Below are positions 6,576 to 7,126 of a DNA stretch of 7,126 nucleotides, one piece after another. The DNA comes from an uncultured Atopobium sp. GTDB taxonomy: Bacteria > Actinomycetota > Coriobacteriia > Coriobacteriales > Atopobiaceae. The stretch's first letter is position 1, and the number at the start of each line of letters is the position of its first letter. The stretch covers positions 1 to 7,126 of the forward strand of contig CAMPCT010000108.1 of the NCBI GenBank assembly GCA_946647055.1, read 5' to 3'. A model generated the notes under the pieces. It ran no database searches, was not told where the DNA came from, and saw only the letters and a list, made by a program, of their open reading frames with translations. Position numbers and translations under genes: made by a program.

Positions 6576-6849
6576 TGGGTCGATTCCTGTTGAAACGCAC
6601 TACGACTCAAGCGCCTCTTAGCGAATGCCACGGGTCAGAACCTTAAACGCACACACAAGTGGGGAGTACCTGCCCACGGAACAGGACCCAGAGATGGACC
6701 TCCTACATGCGACTCAGGCTCTGCCTGCCGTCATCGCGCTCGCGATGAGGGCGGATTAGTCATGGGAAACCGGGACCGCGCCGCGAGGCGTGGCCCCTTA
6801 CGCACGTCTGGCATGTGCCTGGCGGCAACGGAGTGGTTGGGAGTTGAAG
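6553..6849 (+). ncRNA. Candidate structured 5' leader RNA of the vWA surface-protein gene (unknown class)
   Basis: Pairing found by eye: GGGTCGTA (6567-6574) with TACGACTC (6601-6608, one G-U); GGGTC (6632-6636) with GACCC (6685-6689), enclosing GTGGG/CCCAC (6659-6663 with 6673-6677). A three-way junction has P1 at 6706-6714 with 6758-6764 (two-base bulge), P2 CAGGC/GCCTG (6715-6719 with 6723-6727) and P3 at 6728-6738 with 6741-6754 (three-base bulge). An 11-position stem, 6772-6782 with 6787-6797 (one mismatch, one G-U), is closed by a GCGA tetraloop, and GCACGT/ATGTGC lies at 6802-6807 with 6813-6818. The absence of a well-initiated ORF, the dense GC-rich stems, and the place before a surface-protein gene suggest a cis-regulatory leader or separate small RNA. 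It lacks the conserved cores that I know for c-di-GMP-I and -II, cobalamin, SAM, TPP, glycine, ydaO or full T-box RNAs. No T tract marks a terminator. The boundaries are estimates. Confidence 0.5.
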
Positions 6850-7126
6850 ATGAGGGCTAGGACCAAGGTCTGGACATGGCTGGTCGCCATCGTGCTGGCG
6901 TTTGCCACGGTCGCACTTGGCGCAACTGTCGCATTGGCGGATGCAGGGCAACCACCAAGCCACGCAAAGACCGCCACTTCAAACGAAGACGGTACCTTCA
7001 AGCTCGAGCTCTCGGTCACCGGCGACGCCGATGACGAGACCCAGGAGGCAGGCGGGGTGAACGTCGTCATTGTGTACGACATCTCCCAGAGCATGACCAG
7101 CAACGCCGGGACCTCCAGGTACTCCC
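6850..7126 (+). CDS. Secreted vWA-domain surface protein, N-terminal part (3' end outside the window)
   Basis: The 92 visible residues begin with a signal peptide: basic tip (residues 1-6), hydrophobic core (about 7-27) and a likely cut after ALA at residue 30. About 35 residues of polar, Gly/Asp-rich sequence follow, then a beta strand VNVVIVYD running into DISQS (77-81). This is the DxSxS metal-ion-dependent adhesion motif that opens a von Willebrand A domain. In Gram-positive bacteria this order (signal peptide, short strand-rich segment, vWA) is typical of large wall-anchored adhesins and pilus-tip proteins with a C-terminal LPxTG-like signal, which lies outside the window if present. GGGAG (6839-6843), six bases before ATG 6850, supports the start. 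The gene is divergent from the methyltransferase and follows the structured leader. A sortase gene lies at the far end of the window, but linkage is not shown. Confidence 0.85.
   Translation, partial: MRARTKVWTWLVAIVLAFATVALGATVALADAGQPPSHAKTATSNEDGTFKLELSVTGDADDETQEAGGVNVVIVYDISQSMTSNAGTSRYS

Noticed and set aside
6625..6759. A 44-codon open frame (ATG 6625 to TAG 6757-6759) in the leader, on the plus strand
   Set aside because: It has no Shine-Dalgarno sequence, its product resembles nothing that I know, and it overlaps the three-way junction whose pairing better explains the sequence. A leader peptide is not excluded.
6765..6800. Resemblance to a T-box antiterminator (GGGACCGCG followed by GGCGTGGCCCC)
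   Set aside because: The invariant TGGNACC bulge sequence is absent, no specifier stem or T-tract terminator is visible, and the downstream gene is not an aminoacyl-tRNA synthetase or amino-acid gene.
6553..6849. c-di-GMP riboswitch before an adhesin gene
   Set aside because: Adhesin genes are common targets, but I do not find the conserved class I core (GGGCAAACC and GGGACGCAAAG-type segments) or the class II core.
1..7126. A complete sortase-substrate surface display locus
   Set aside because: Sortase and vWA protein are more than 6 kb apart with housekeeping genes between them, and both are truncated by the window, so a functional link is not supported.

Overview
The window reads as a stretch of a high-GC Gram-positive chromosome. 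GC-rich codon choice, AAGGAGG-type ribosome binding sites, a class B sortase, a signal-peptide von Willebrand A (vWA) surface protein and the sequence flavour of the proteins suggest an actinobacterium of the Coriobacteriia (Olsenella/Atopobium/Collinsella type). That placement is inference from protein style, not from a marker gene.

Layout. Bases 1-416 hold the 3' end of a class B sortase on the plus strand. purM (472-1542) and purN (1646-2254) follow on the same strand and encode two steps of de novo purine synthesis. The purM-purN gap is almost filled by a perfect 38-bp inverted repeat with a 10-base loop (1548-1633). Each arm is itself a smaller inverted repeat, which is the layout of a REPIN or small MITE. 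Its right arm ends one base before the purN ribosome binding site.

From 6422 down to 2277 four genes lie on the minus strand, convergent with purN: an RlmD/RlmC-type 23S rRNA uracil-5-methyltransferase with an iron-sulfur cysteine set (6422-5247), a DUF4256 protein (5176-4655), a membrane-anchored SpoIIE/RsbU-type PP2C phosphatase with an extracytoplasmic sensor region (4591-2804), and a two-helix membrane protein of unknown function (2807-2277). The last two overlap by four bases (GTGA) and are probably translationally coupled. Gaps of 70 and 63 bases between the other genes would allow one transcript, although each could also carry a promoter.

The right end has a 427-base divergent intergenic region (6423-6849) and then the start of a secreted vWA-domain protein (6850 onward), probably a cell-wall adhesin or pilus-tip-like protein. 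The approximately 300 bases before its start codon are rich in potential RNA structure: a compact three-way junction, a GNRA-capped hairpin, mutually exclusive helices near the presumed 5' end, and a segment complementary to the ribosome binding site. I could match it to no riboswitch class that I know. This leader and the purM-purN repeat are the two most unusual elements. Sortase and vWA protein sit at opposite ends of the window, and nothing here shows that one processes the other.
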